Assembly (NCBI GenBank): GCA_030549775.1 | Contig: CM060181.1 | Coordinates: 52,706,218 to 52,770,217, forward strand | Length of the DNA stretch: 64,000 nucleotides | From: Tamarix chinensis | Taxonomy: Eukaryota > Streptophyta > Magnoliopsida > Caryophyllales > Tamaricaceae | Reading direction: 5' to 3' | Shown: piece by piece, positions 34,548 through 47,110 of the stretch | Layout of the letters: every line of letters starts with the position of its first letter | Position numbering within the stretch: position 1 is the stretch's first letter | Program-made: the position numbers and the translations under genes | Notes under the pieces: generated by a model | Seen by the model: only the letters and a program-made list of their open reading frames with translations | Database searches by the model: none | What the model was told of the DNA's origin: nothing

Positions 34548-35200
34548 AAGATATAAGTCACTAAATATTGGTATCTGGATGGTTTATGCCTTATTTTTCA
34601 TATCAATGCTAGTTCTTAAAATAATGTTTTTGACAAGTATATCTCTTAGAAAATTTTCCACTCCCACCATTGTATATAAATTATACCATATGAAGTGATA
34701 ATAATGTTTCAACAAGGAATAAAGTATATTCTTCAAGATTCCAACAATGACACTCTTTGGTACATGATGGCATGAAAGAACCATATCCTTTACCTTTAAA
34801 CTCAACTTTTATCTAGAATTGTTATAATTTTTTCTTAGTCTATTTGTGTTTGATTTTTTAAACATGTACATGATGAATTTTTATTGATTATATAGTTTTT
34901 ACAAGACATGAGTCACTACATATCGATATGTGAATATTTTATATATTTTTTCCCTATCAATATTATATCAATGTCAATTCTTATAAATATTTTTTGATAG
35001 ATATATCTCTTGGAAAATATTCCACTCCCATCATTACATACAAAGCCGAATAGATATTGTCATAACATTGTTTCAACATGAAATCCACTATATTATTCAA
35101 TATTCCAACAATGGATCTCGTAATTTTTTCGTAGTTTATTTTTTATTTGACCTTTGAAATATGTACATGATGAATTTTTCATTGATTATATGGTTATTCA
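34548..35200. repeat. Tandem direct duplication, unit about 350 bp
   Basis: Copy 1 (about 34548-34900) and copy 2 (about 34901-35200) share TACAAGAYATRAGTCACTA, then ATATCTCTTRGAAAAT, then CACTCCCA, then GTTTCAACA-x-GAA, then ATTCCAACAATG, then TGTACATGATGAATTTTT in the same order with substitutions and short indels. The content is non-coding and AT-rich. Confidence 0.75.
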
Positions 35201-35394
35201 CCTATTACCCTACTATGATAGCTTAAGTAGTTGACCTATGGTAGTTAGATTCATTTGTATGCTGTTGAGCTTAAGTATACTTGTGATCGATGTGGGTTGT
35301 AACATAAAATAATTGTAACATATTTTCTTAATCATGAAATAAAATAAAAACTACATTGTATAATTTTAGCATACATATCTTAATTAAAGTACAT

Positions 35395-36010
35395 AACCAT
35401 ACATTAATAAATCAAGCTCCATACAAACGTCCACACCCAAGCACATGCTCAACTATAGTTACTCCCAAATCATTCACAAGCTTTTCAATACATGTAACTA
35501 GTTACGGGTACTTTGGAGCTTGATCACCCCTAAAATAGAAATGATAAAGAATTTTACATCCTTTGTTAAGAGATTTTTTGACTAAAATTTCATGCTCATT
35601 ATTTAGATGTTCAGCCAAATATCCCTCCATCATTGTTGACACATACTTATGAGTTTTAGAAATATAGCAATCTATATAATTAGGAGCTACATTCCATGGG
35701 TATTGAGCCAGTGGTCTAAAAATATCTAATCCTAGTAATGGATAACCATAAACTTATAGCTCTAGTATATGATTTATGTTTAAAAGGGCAATTAACATTT
35801 CACCCTATGCCATATAAAAGCTATTGGTGTATGGTTTTCATCTCTCCATAAATGATTACATAAAAGGCACATTGATGTACTCAAATGTGCAAGCTACAAT
35901 CCAATTTCACATATAAGAGCGATCATCCATAAATTAACGTTCCTGATAAAAGTTTTTAACACCTCATGTCTAGCGTGGATATTCGGACAATCACTATTCT
36001 AAATAAAAAA
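35395..36010 (-). pseudogene. Plant mobile domain (PMD, MAIN-like) remnant
   Basis: Minus strand, several frames: FMERWKPYTNSFYMA-stop-GEML, INHILEL-stop-VYGYPLLGLD, then LAQYPWNVAPNYIDCYIS, STMMEGYLAEHLNNEHEILV, KILYHFYFRGDQAP, VTIVEHVLGCGRL. The pattern ERW-x-P-x-T-x-x-F-x-x-x-GE-x-x-x-x-L-x-x-I-x-x-x-L-x-L-x-V-x-G-x-P is how plant mobile domain proteins begin. These occur both as host genes (MAIN/MAIL) and inside MULE and Ty3/gypsy elements. It faces the transposase/OTU remnants tail to tail. Stops show that it is broken. Confidence 0.5.
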
Positions 36011-36524
36011 AATAAACAAACATAATGAATGCATGATAATTTATATATGAAATAGGAAATAATAAATATACTAAACTTACATTTCCAAACCATAAATATA
36101 ACACGGCATGACCACTCATGCTTGGGATCAAATTAGGTACCACCGGACCCCTCTAGGACATAGCCTAAGTAAGTATCATTCATCCTTTAGTTGTATACCT
36201 CATGTATCTTTACTAAAATCACCATCATCTCTATCATCATCATCATAACATATATATGTTGACGAGGATGGCTGATTAGTCATGTGGGTTAATGATGCTA
36301 GCAGATGCAATGATGATTTATGTGTGGGTTGAGGATGATGATATTCCCATGTAATTTAGTATCGGTGATGTAAAAAAAAACTACATATTCTGTAGATAAT
36401 GGAAAACCTCCATACCCCGAAAATGCCTACATCATCCATAAATGATGGACAACCTACATAGTCTGCAAATGTTGGAATCATATGAGCATGATGACTAGAC
36501 CTTAATTGTTCATTATTATTATTA

Positions 36525-36561
<37 letters not shown>

Positions 36562-37405
36562 TGTTATTATTATTATTCTGCACCTTCTTTTGGTTCTTGT
36601 TGGCCAACTTTATGCCTCATTGTAGTACTCTAGCAAGAGTTTTTTCAAGACTTCTTAGACAATATATCGAAACAAGTTGTTCCATAATATTTCTGTCATG
36701 TAGTGAAAAAGTAATGACATGACAACCCTATTTCTTATCTATTACTCTGTCATATCTACAACACATAATAATTTCAATAACAAAACTATGTCAATTAAAA
36801 TTAAGTATATGAATTATAGGTAAATAGTCATGATAGAAATAAAAAGTGAGCATATATGTCAAATTTATGTAATCGTTAGATATTATAGTATCAACCCATA
36901 TTAAGATAGAAAAATAGAAATATATACCTAATTTTATAACTAAAAGAGTTATTAATCTATTGCATTTTATATAAATTTGTACAGCAATGTTCAAGTATTG
37001 TAAAAAATGTACAAAGATTTAAGAAAAGTTATATAATCTTATAAACAAGTCCTTGAAATATATTAATTAAAATAACAACTTGTCAAAGTTATACATCATA
37101 AACTATCAAAAATTGTATAGTATAACAAACTTAACAAAAACTGTAAATGCATGTCATTATAAAATAATCCTACATAAATTTTAATAAACCTAATAAACTA
37201 AAAATATATATATATATATATACAATTTAATTAAACACTTATCTCTCTTAACACCTTTAAAGTTATATAATATCTTAAAATAATCATCTATTTATATTAA
37301 TTAAAAATAATAGCTAAACATTTATAAAGTCAAAATACATCAAAACTTTTATTAATTAAAACTAGTAGTTTAGTATAATATAACCACTAAATACACTTAA
37401 TTATC
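36011..37405. other. AT-rich region with an (ATT)n tract; no gene seen
   Basis: The minus strand at about 36240-36100 gives YDDDDRDDGDFSKDT and LRLCPRGVRWYLI fragments that may belong upstream of the mobile domain. 36509-36577 is a TTA/ATT microsatellite, and 37206-37222 is (TA)n. Nothing else is supported. Confidence 0.4.
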
Positions 37406-37410
37406 CAATT

Positions 37411-37575
37411 ACTGATGGTTTCTTCCAAAACCCTAACCTATCCCACTAGTGGTTTTTAACAAAGCCCTACCTAATAGTGTTCGTTTTTACAGAATCCTTT
37501 ACCTACCCAATGGTGCTCTTTTCTAAAGTCTTAACCTCACAAATGACAATTTGTGCTAAAGCCTTTTCCCTTGGG
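37411..37575. repeat. Short tandem repeat, unit about 33 bp
   Basis: Five degenerate copies of TGGTTTTTAACAAAGCCCTACC-like units, with TAACCTA or TACCTA words between them. Confidence 0.6.
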
Positions 37576-38504
37576 AAAAACTCCCTAAAACCATGACTCT
37601 CTATAGGGAAAAATTACCTAAGGTCTTCCGAAAAAATTAGCAAACCAAACAACTCTAATCTATTATATCTATTATAAACACATCTAGTCATTATGTTTAT
37701 TACAAATAGACATAATGAAAATATAAATAAATCTAATCTATTATAAATAGATATAATTAAAATATAAATAGATCTAATAAATTAACAAATCTAAACATAT
37801 AAATAGATCAAATATATGTTATAAAAATACATAGATGACCGATTTTTTTCTAGTTTCCGCCCATCATCCACTAACATTCTCTATCGATCTCAACCCCCTC
37901 AATCGTCTATTTCTACTAATCCCCTCCAACAACATTTTTTGCTGATCTACCCCTCGGGCACTTTGTCTCATTCTCCCCTCCTTCGACAGGCATTTTATGT
38001 CCATCTCCCCCTCCCCTCACTGACACTATGTGTCGTTTTATTTTCATCCCCACTAGCAATTCCTACTTATCCCACCAATGCCATCTCCCCTCTTTGTATT
38101 GTTTCCTCCCCTTCCCCACCAACACAATTTACCAAAGCCATCCTCCACCCACCAGCAAAAATAACCGTAGATCTACGTCGGAGTTTGAAAAATATTACCT
38201 TGAGAGTGAGAGTCTATTGAGAGTTGCTTAGTGAGTGAGAGTAAGAGCGTATAAATAATTGAGAGGGGTGATTTCAGTATTTGGAAAATAGTTGTTTTTT
38301 AGTCGAGCAAACATATATTTTTCAAATAATATTTACGATTTCTAACATTTGTAAAATATATATTAGATATGAATTGAATTTAGATATATCTAATATTTAT
38401 ATAAAAATATAATTTTATTAATTTTAATAGCTTTTATATGAATATTTTTATAAAATAAAGGTTGTATGTAATTAATATTCATATTCATATTCATATAAAT
38501 ATCT

Positions 38505-40290
38505 TTTTTTTATCTAAATAATATTAAAATATTATTAAAAAATTTTAAAATGTATGGTAAAAAAACTATAGAAATACAATATTATAGTGTATTGTAGATA
38601 TAATTAATAAAAATATCAGTTATTTTACCAGATATAATATTTGGCTAAAAATTAAATATCCTAAATATTAGATATCCTTTTTTTAGCAAAACCAAATCAA
38701 ATATTCTAAATGTGGCATCAAAATTTTAAAATACCAAGTTAGATTTTTGTATCTCAAGTTTTTCACACAATTCTAATCCATACTATGTATCTTACACCAA
38801 AGGTTGTTATATTCACTCCTCTAATTTCTAAGGTGACACTCCTTTATAAATTATTTTTTTCACTTCTTCCATTTTACCCCTTTCAATTTTTACACTTATT
38901 TGCCCCTTTCTCTCAACTCTTAACTCTCTCTTCTTTCAACTTTCTCTTTTCTTTGTCACAATCAATTTTTAATAGAGATTAAAGTTAAGAAAACAAGCAA
39001 AAAAATTATGAAAAATCAATTTATATATATATATATATATATATGTATATAGATACACACACACACATTTGTTTCTAAAATATAAAAAAATAAAAAATAA
39101 AAACTTTAAACAAAAAATATAATATTATGATGTATTCTTGAAATAATCAATAAAATATCGGATATTTTTCTAGATCGAATAATTTAGTCAAAAACCAAAT
39201 ATCCTAAATATCAAATATCTTTTTGACCCAAACTAGATTGAATATTCTAAATGCCAGATTGAATTTTTAAAAAATACTTTATAAGATTTTTGGATCCTTA
39301 ATTTTTTACACAAACCTAACCTAAACTTTGTAACTCGCACTAGGGGTTGTTAACTAGACACCTCTAACTTCTTAGTTAACACTCCTTTATAAGTTATTTT
39401 TCGACATCATCCATTTTTACCCCTTTCATTTTTTACAATCATGTATCCATTTTCTTTCAACTCTCACTTATCTCAATTATCTCTTTTTTTTGGTAATTTA
39501 AAAAGTTTTATTACCAAAGGAAAAGAAGTTCAAAACGAGTCTCAAAAATACAAGAGGGACATGGCCCTAAGTACTTAAACAAACCATCTATCTAGGCTTT
39601 TAAGGTAATTGGTAACATGAATGTTCCTAGCATCATTAAAGCAAATAAAAGTTTCAGAAATAATCTGCTTTATAATGGCCATAGGGCTTCTTTGCATGAG
39701 CTGGAAGGTCACTGTGTTGCGATTGATCCAAATATGATAAAGAAGAGCATTGAAAATGGCTCTCCAAACAATTTCTTTCCTTTTCCCCTTGGTCTTCCTG
39801 ATAAGCCATGTCTTGCAACCTTACTAGTTTTGGACATTTCTGACCATATGTAGCCATGCTAGGGTATGCTGCCAAAGGATTTTTTCCCCACAGCAGTGCA
39901 AGAAAAGATGATCAATGTCCTCCTCATTATTCCTGCATACTTCACAGGTGTTGTCAACAGTGATCCCCCACTTGAAGAGCTTTGATTTCAGTGGAAGGGC
40001 ATTGTGGTAGAGCATCCATGTGAAAAATTTGTGCTTTTCAGGACCACAGTGGTTCTAAACAAAAGATTTCCATTCAACCTTTGGCATATGATTTCTAAGA
40101 TGCTGGTGGACATGTTGAATACTGAATTTCCCAGAAAAATGCCAATTTTCATAATGATCTCTAATTTGGTCTCTAACAAGCAGGAGCTGTTTAAAGGTCC
40201 AAGAGTGATATCTCTTTTCTTTGTAATAAATTGTTAATAAAGATTAAAGTTAAGAAAACAAGCACAACATTTATGAAAAATCAACATTTT
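38505..40290. repeat. Tandem duplication of about 550 bp, second copy split by a LINE
   Basis: Copy 1 (about 38505-39010) and copy 2 (about 39060-39487 plus 40219-40290) share, in order, AAATATCCTAAATAT, AATATTCTAAATG, GGTTGTTA, ACACTCCTTTATAA, CATTTTACCCCTTTC, CTTTCAACT, and GATTAAAGTTAAGAAAACAA. The two copies lie head to tail. A weaker inverted relative may lie at 40625-40760. No protein coding. Confidence 0.72.
39488..40208 (-). mobile_element. 5'-truncated L1-type LINE, 721 bp
   Basis: On the minus strand the insert codes for part of a non-LTR element: KSKLFKWGI and NTCEVCRNNEEDIDHLFLHC (40015-39824), the zinc-binding zf-RVT domain after reverse transcriptase. It ends TTACCAAAAAAAA at 39488-39500, the 3' end with short poly(A). 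TATCTCTTTT stands on both sides (39478-39487, 40209-40218), a target duplication. 5' truncation is usual for target-primed insertion. It cannot act alone. Confidence 0.83.
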
Positions 40291-41957
40291 TTTTATATGT
40301 ACAAAATACACCCAAATCATATGGACTCTGCATTTAGAAGGGAACCAATACGTGAAATGTGTGTGATAGATTGATTGCCAAGATGAGTCAGTTGTGCAAC
40401 TAGAGGGTAGTCGAGATACATGAATGAAGAGATCGGTGGAAGGCTTAGGTGCACCACCTAGGTGCTTTGAATCTTAGTTATCCTTTGACATCGTTGAATT
40501 TCTTTGTTTTTTATATAAAAAAGCATATTATGATCAAATATTAACTAATGTACATTATAAATATGTGATTTGTAGTTTTCTTCTTATATTAAGTTAAATA
40601 GATGCAGAAATTCAAATTATTTTAGAGAGAAGTGATAAAAGATGGAACTAGTGAAAAGAGAGAGTAAAGGAAGTAGGAAAAATAATGAGGAGGGCGAAGT
40701 TGGAAAAAAGAAGGTATACGGTGTCAACTTAGAATTTTTTTCAGTGTATAAACAAAAGTTACTCTCATGCCAGTATATATTTGCTATAAGAAAAACAAGT
40801 TATTAGACAAAGAGAGTTGTCATATACACATCTAAATTACTAATTACACACCCCTCAAAATTCCTTTCCTTTCTTGTTTGACCACTTTAACCTTTTCTTT
40901 TCCCCACTCATCTTCTCTTCACATCTCTTTTCTCTCTTCTTTTCCATCAATCTTCAACATTTATTTTGCTTGATCTTCTATACAGCAATAATGGAAGAAG
41001 AAAATAATGATAATAATTATTTTATCCATGAGGACTCATTGAAATAACTATAATTCTTGTTCTTTTTTTTTAGGTTTGTTAAATGAAAACCCCTTTCCTA
41101 CTAGATAGTTTACTTGTCAATGAAACCCATCAATAGATCACTTACCCATCAAAGACCAAGAGTGATGATTCACTTACCTATCAAAGGTCATTTCAATTAA
41201 TCCATGTTATGAACCTAATCTATGTATATGATAAATCTATGTGTTATATATAAGGAATATGACTGTGTTTTATTTTGAATCCGGCCGTGTTTTTTTTGCC
41301 AACCTAATTTTATACTATGAACCTAATCATATTTTTTTATTTTCATAGAAATTTTATTTTGTCTTCAATATGGAATAAATGTATTCATTACATGTCATGA
41401 ACTTGGATGATTTTAATCATGAACCTGAGAATTTTATGGTATGAACCGAATCATTTCATGAAATGCTCATTAGAAGTTTGTTGTCTTTATTTTTTTTTCC
41501 TTTTGTGATTCTAACCTTAGATGTTATGAACATGAATTTTTTTTTTGTCATGAATGTGAAGGTTTTTATCATGAGCCTCACATGATCACAACTTGAGCAT
41601 TTTTTTTTTCATGAACCTCACATGATTATTGGGAGATTTTTTTTGTCTTCATCATTACTTTTAATTTGTTGTACCCCTAAACCTAAGCTTCTTCTTTTGT
41701 CTTTTTTTTTTCCCATGAACCTAGGAGTTTTATAATATGAACAAACTCATCTCGTGTGGTTTATATAGAAATTTTACCTTGTCTTTATAACATGACAAAT
41801 CTACATACTATATATCATGAACCTAGGCACTTTTAATCATGAACCTTGGAGTTTTTATATTATGAACATAATATGTTCTTTGGATGGTATGCATTACATA
41901 CATAACCTAACTCTTTAGTGGAATGAACACAGATGTTAACTTACTAAACCTATAATG
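40291..41957. other. Spacer with dispersed ATGAACCT motif
   Basis: No gene. From 41200 to 41900 the string TCATGAACCT or TATGAACCTAAT recurs about ten times at uneven spacing, separated by T-runs. It looks like a degenerate short repeat that may belong to the flank of the CACTA end. Confidence 0.45.
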
Positions 41958-42470
41958 CACTACTATAGATAAAAACATAGATGACAGTTAGAAAAGTGGT
42001 ATGCACAGTGGTTTTTAACAACCACCTAATCCATCACCACCTATAATATACACAACAGTTCTAAAACATATCATATAATTTATTAAATTTGGCAAAAAAG
42101 TTACTAGCACCATAATATATATGATGGTTTAGATGAAAATAGTACCGTATAATATTAATACATATGGCGATTATAAACCTTCACCATTGTGTATACCCAT
42201 AATATGAACCTCCCACATATTTCATTATAGAAAATACGCATTAGTTATTAGCCTAAATCATCATGTATACCCATAACATAACATCCCAGCTTACTGAGAG
42301 GGAATACACGGTGCTTATGTCTAATAGCCATTGTGTATATGCATAATACATGGTTATCAGACATAATGGCCATGTATTCCCTCTCAATGAGTTAGGATTT
42401 TGTGTTATGGGTATACACAACAATTTTGGCTAATAGCCACCATGTATTTCTTATTTTTTTTATTGAGCAC
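41958..42470 (+). mobile_element. CACTA (En/Spm) transposon terminus
   Basis: Starts CACTACTATAGATAAAAAC, the CACTA-type end. Repeated subterminal words follow: GTGGTTTTTAACAACCACC (42010), ATGGCGATTATAAACC (42162), CACCATTGTGTATACCCATAAT (42182), and TAGCCAYCATGTATT. In plant CACTA elements such GGCGGTTTA/TAAACCGCC subterminal repeats bind the element protein. The other end (CTATAGTAGTG) was not found in the window. Confidence 0.6.
42246..42437. repeat. Near-perfect palindrome of about 190 bp
   Basis: Left arm 42246-42340 and right arm 42342-42437 are inverted copies, centred on TATATGCATAATA. Shared words are GGCTAA, GTATACCCATAACA, GAGAGGGAATACA, and CATTATGTCTGATA with its partner. Transcribed, it would fold into a long hairpin. 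It lies in the CACTA subterminal region. Confidence 0.78.
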
Positions 42471-43699
42471 ATATGATCCTTGTCATGCCACACCACATTG
42501 TTTACTATAAAAAAAAACTGCATATGAATTTTAAAATGCTTTCACTAGCATCAACACTTGCCACATTTAAAATAAGTAGCTAGAATTCATAAGGTTCATA
42601 ACAAATTAAATGATTTATCCTTTCATTATATACCTTGTATACAAAACCTTATACAAAATTCTTTTTCATTCATATTGACACTCTAGGTACAAAAATTTGA
42701 AGGAGCACATATGATCCTACAAATAATCAACATAAAAACCTGTAATAAAATTTAACCGTTCTTTTCTAACTTCATTAATCTTGTTATTATCATATTTACA
42801 CATCTTTAAAAGGTTGATAGATTTAATTCAATTTTATTATCTCAATGATACTAAGGTCCACAATAGTAACAATTTAGCCATCAATCAATCAAATTAAAGG
42901 ACCACAAGGGTCACAAAATCACCAAGCCATTAGGGTATAGGATTAGACATCACGTCATAGCAATAATAATTATCCAATTCCATTTGGCTCAATATCTTTC
43001 ATCTTATTAATTCTAAGGCGAACTCTTAAGTCAATTAGTTCAATTGTTTACTTTGAGGCACATTTTGTCATAATGATCGAAATACCATCCAAATTCTAAT
43101 TACCATATTTTTATTTACTTTATTACTAGATTTATTTGTATAGAATGTTTCTTATGAAAAGGCTAAAATAATAATCAACAATAATTTATTATACATAGAA
43201 ATTTTATATTATGAGAAAAGACAATATTAACCTCTAAGCATGGACATAACATAATACACATATAGGACCCTAACTTGTAATTCTAACATACCATATCATT
43301 CATACCAATTCTGCATAATAACTTTAAACATGAATCATGGTACATGAAACTTTAAATCTCTATCCCTCAACATGTACCATAAAATCATCACAATTTAATC
43401 CTATTAATGCTCTAAAACCCACATGTTATAGATCCAAATCTATCTAAAATGCATAAGGAATATTTTAAACTCATTTGTATGTCCAACGTAAGGCAAGATA
43501 AAGACTCCAATTAAACACTAACCTTAGACATGAATATTGTTTCTAGCAATAACTTATATATAGGCACAAGCATATATTATGAGTTTTAAAATACTACTAA
43601 GGCATAGATGCATTATTAATTATTAACATAGCAACATAAATTATTTCATACATTACAAAATTTATATAGAAATGTAATACTGCATACTTTTATTTTCTA
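42471..43699. other. AT-rich stretch; no gene seen
   Basis: No convincing ORF or repeat. It may be CACTA interior or the 3' portion of the reverse LTR-like unit that follows. I see no clear limit between them. Confidence 0.3.
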
Positions 43700-45397
43700 C
43701 AAAAATACAAAATTTTTGATGCATCAACTTAACATGATTTTTACTCTAGAAATGACCTATCATATTTACAGAAAAGTTCTACCATCTATGGAATAGTTAG
43801 ATTTACTTCCAAGCTACCCAAATTGTACCACAATATTGCCTCTTCTAGGGACACCTTAATCAATACTGGAATTACCTAAAATCAATAACACAACCCACAC
43901 AAAATATGTACATATATTAGTATATATACTAGATAAAATAATTAGATGACGATTAACACAAATTAAGGCTAAAATGGATTTGGGAATTTAAAACTACGGG
44001 TTAGTGCCTAGCACAACCATGCATCACACACACATAAGGAAAAAAATGATCTTCCCTTTCAACACAAGCAAGGATTGACTCTCAAGGGCTTGCTTCATGG
44101 GATTGTGATGGAACACAAGGTTAGGATGCTTGAGGTGAAAGAAAAATGTGGGGTCGATTATGGTGGCTTAAATGTGTACAGCTGGTGCATGTTGCTAGTT
44201 TTTATATTTTTTTTTACTAAGGAAACCATGTGTGTGGCACGAATGAAACAAGGTGATGAGAAATGAAGATAAGAAGTAATCTAGGTAGGGTCAAGGTGCT
44301 AAATAAAAAAATAGAAGAAGAGGTAGCCAAGAGATAGTAAGGGTTTCTTGACATTGGAGCTCGGGTAGAGGGATGTTGGTGGTGGCGAGGAAAGTGAGGA
44401 AGGATTAAAATCTATGTAAGGAGGATGGGGAATTATGTACCGGTTAAAGGTACATTGGTTCCAAGGTAAAGAAACTAGGTGCATAGAGTTGGTTCAAATG
44501 CATGCAGATGGTTGAGGACTAAGAAAAATGAAGGAGAAAAGGGTGATGTAGGGTAACAAATGGTTAGAGAAAAAGAAGGAGGATTGGGATTGGGGGATTT
44601 TGTGGTGCATGAATTAGAGTGATGGCATATTATGGTGTTAGTTATAGGGGGTGTAAGTAGAAAAAAGATTAAGAAAAGAAGGGAGAAGTTGACCAGGCAC
44701 AGAATAGGAAGGAGATGAAGGAAAATAGAGGAATGAGAGGTGGTTGGGAAAAGTAGAATAGATAGGGCAGACTGCATGGGGAGAAGAAAGGAGTATAAAG
44801 AAGAAGAAGAAGAAATAAATAAATAAATAAATAAAAGACAGAGGATGTTTGGTAGATGGGATGAGGCATTGAAGGGGAAAAAAGAATAAGAAGGAAGAAG
44901 GAAGAAGGCCTAAAAAGCTTGAAGGTAGGAAGAAGGAGGCCGTAGAGGGCGTGCTTGGTAGGTTTTAGGTTGGTAGAGGGTGTAGGGCTAGGTCATGTTT
45001 GGCAGGCAAGGTCAATTCATGGGGAAGGGAAGAAGTGTGTTGTTTAGATGGAGTTTTGGTTAAGGGCTTGTTAGGTTAGACTAAGGGCTATGAATTAATT
45101 TAGTTTAGGTTGGGCCTAGGAATAAAATAGTAGAAAAAGGTTTTTGTTAAAATTGGTTAACTAAATAATTAATTAACAAGTAAATAAATGATATCAATTA
45201 CTTTTAAGAGATTACTAAATGTTAAAAAGAAAAATCCTATCCAATTAATATTTTATTATTACCATTATCATCATCATAATTATTATGATTATTAATATTA
45301 TTAAGATTATTGTTATTATTATTATTTTGATTGTTATTAATAGTACTCTTATGGTTGTTGTTGTTGTTATTATGATTGTTGTTGTTGTTGTTGTTGT

Positions 45398-45447
<50 letters not shown>

Positions 45448-45640
45448 TTACTATCATCACCATCTTCCCTCTAAATATTAATCTACTAGTCTATATTATT
45501 AACATAGTTATAATAAATATAGTAATACACCCAATAACGGTGCATCCAACCCTTAAATAATTTTATAATTAATTGCACATTAACAATAAAAATTGAATTT
45601 TGGGTATATAATTTAGGATTTATATAAATGGGGTATTATA
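43700..45640 (-). repeat. LTR-like unit D, reverse orientation
   Basis: Read on the minus strand it begins near 45640 (TATAATACCCCATTTATA), passes a triplet microsatellite, GGCCCAACC and a CT-rich leader (44950-44300), then CATGGTTGTGCTAGGCACTA and TTTTAGGTAATTCCAG. This is the same architecture as units A-C. There is no coding motif. The 3' limit is uncertain. It appears to lie inside the CACTA element. Confidence 0.4.
45245..45455. repeat. Compound triplet microsatellite
   Basis: (ATT)n, then (GTT)n at 45354-45398, then about 16 uninterrupted (ACT) triplets at 45399-45446. The poly-Val and poly-Thr frames on both strands are by-products. A (GT)8 run lies at 45643-45658. Confidence 0.88.
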
Positions 45641-46735
45641 GAGTGTGTGTGTGTGTGTGATTCTAATTAATATTACTATATAGATAAATATTTACCATTC
45701 AACAAGCAATTTGGATCAAAACAATGATTTTTGTTAATTGAACTCATCCAATATGCTGTCCCTAAAGATGGATGAAATATCACTAGTACTCAATGTATGT
45801 CAAAGGAAAAATAAACCAAAAAAAGGAGAGATTGTGGACTTATCTTCATTGCACTCACCACATATGGAACACGTTCAGTATTATCATTTTCATTGAATAT
45901 CATATTTAATCATAAAAATATATATACATCAAACTTGTCCAAGACATCAAATAATAAATCCATTTTCAAGAACTTATGAACATGAAAGAATAAATTACAT
46001 ATTTAGTATCAAAATATTGCTTCCTACTAGTAATTAAAATAAATTCAAATGTGAAAGGATTTAAATTACCTTGTTTATGCTACTATACACTAGCATTGTA
46101 ACATGTCACCTTGTTAGAAGTGTAGGATATCCTCTACACTAATTTAGATAATCATGTCCTTTGATTTCAAGTAAAAATCAGCTAGAAGAGGAATCCTAAT
46201 ATAGTTTCCATCTAGAAATAGCCAGTGTCCAAATACAACCTAAACTGAGGTGACAGGTCATGACGCTTGATTATTATTTCCATGACTAAGGCTTTTTGGG
46301 CTTCCACACACTCCATACCTTTTATTTCCCTTTTACTAATAATTCTTGCTATAATACGAATGCCCTGAGTAAGAAAGAGTGAAAGTTATAATTATTAGAT
46401 TGTACATTACCGATTTAAATAACAAGAATGCAATCTAAAATTGAAGAATTTTAGATTACCTCATTCTTAATAATTAAAAGGTTACTCAGACATCCAAAGA
46501 ATTGTCCTACTAGTAAGTAAAGTATGTGCATATCCTCTTCTTCAGGATCACATGACATACCAATCGACACTAGCAACATTAAATGTGCCTCAAAGACATT
46601 ATAAATTTATACCTAGACTTTATCAACCCCCAACAGCTATAATAGACCCATCCTCTATAGCTTGAAATTCACAAGGATAATAACCATGTAAAATTAAAAA
46701 AAAATTCAAGTTATAACCATAGAGTTTAATGTAGA

Positions 46736-47110
46736 TTATATTTTATAATGATAAAATATGCTTTCAAATACATAGAGAGTAGTGTAGTATAATACCTCAT
46801 TAATTTTTAGAAAAGGTATAGGGACACTAGTTGTGGAGGGTTGAACTGTACATTGTGAAGAGGATAGCATACTATCCAACCTCCTAAGGATTGCATCTTG
46901 TGATTTCCTTAATGCTGCCACTTCTTTCTCCACTTGTTCAAAATTTTCCATCAAAGGGAAAGAAATAGGGCAACATCCAAATATATTAGATAAGTTGAAC
47001 CTATAATTATATGTCCTACATCGACTACCATGCTCTTGAGTGCCTAATGTGTGCATCTAAAGGTCATTCGGGTATTCTTTGTCAAAATCACCTCTTGGAG
47101 AGTCCTTCAA
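46736..47110 (-). pseudogene. CACTA ORF1-like (plant transposase-associated) remnant
   Basis: Minus strand: SPRGDFDKEYPNDL-stop, then MHTLGTQEHGSRCRTYNYRF, FPLMENFEQVEKEVAALRKS and DAILRRLDSMLSSS. The order ALGTKEHGGRVRG..., a linker, and a coiled coil (EV-x-x-LR-x-x-Q-x-x-I/L-x-RL-x-x-M) is that of En/Spm proteins with a Ptta/En_Spm (Transposase_24) domain. The gene reads toward the CACTA end at 41958. The N-terminal part and the TNPD-like transposase are missing or unrecognisable. The last 18 codons (YTTLYVFES...) are probably intron read-through. Confidence 0.55.

Noticed and set aside
38250..38257. TATAAATA as a gene promoter
   Set aside because: No gene follows on the plus strand within 1 kb; AT-rich chance match.
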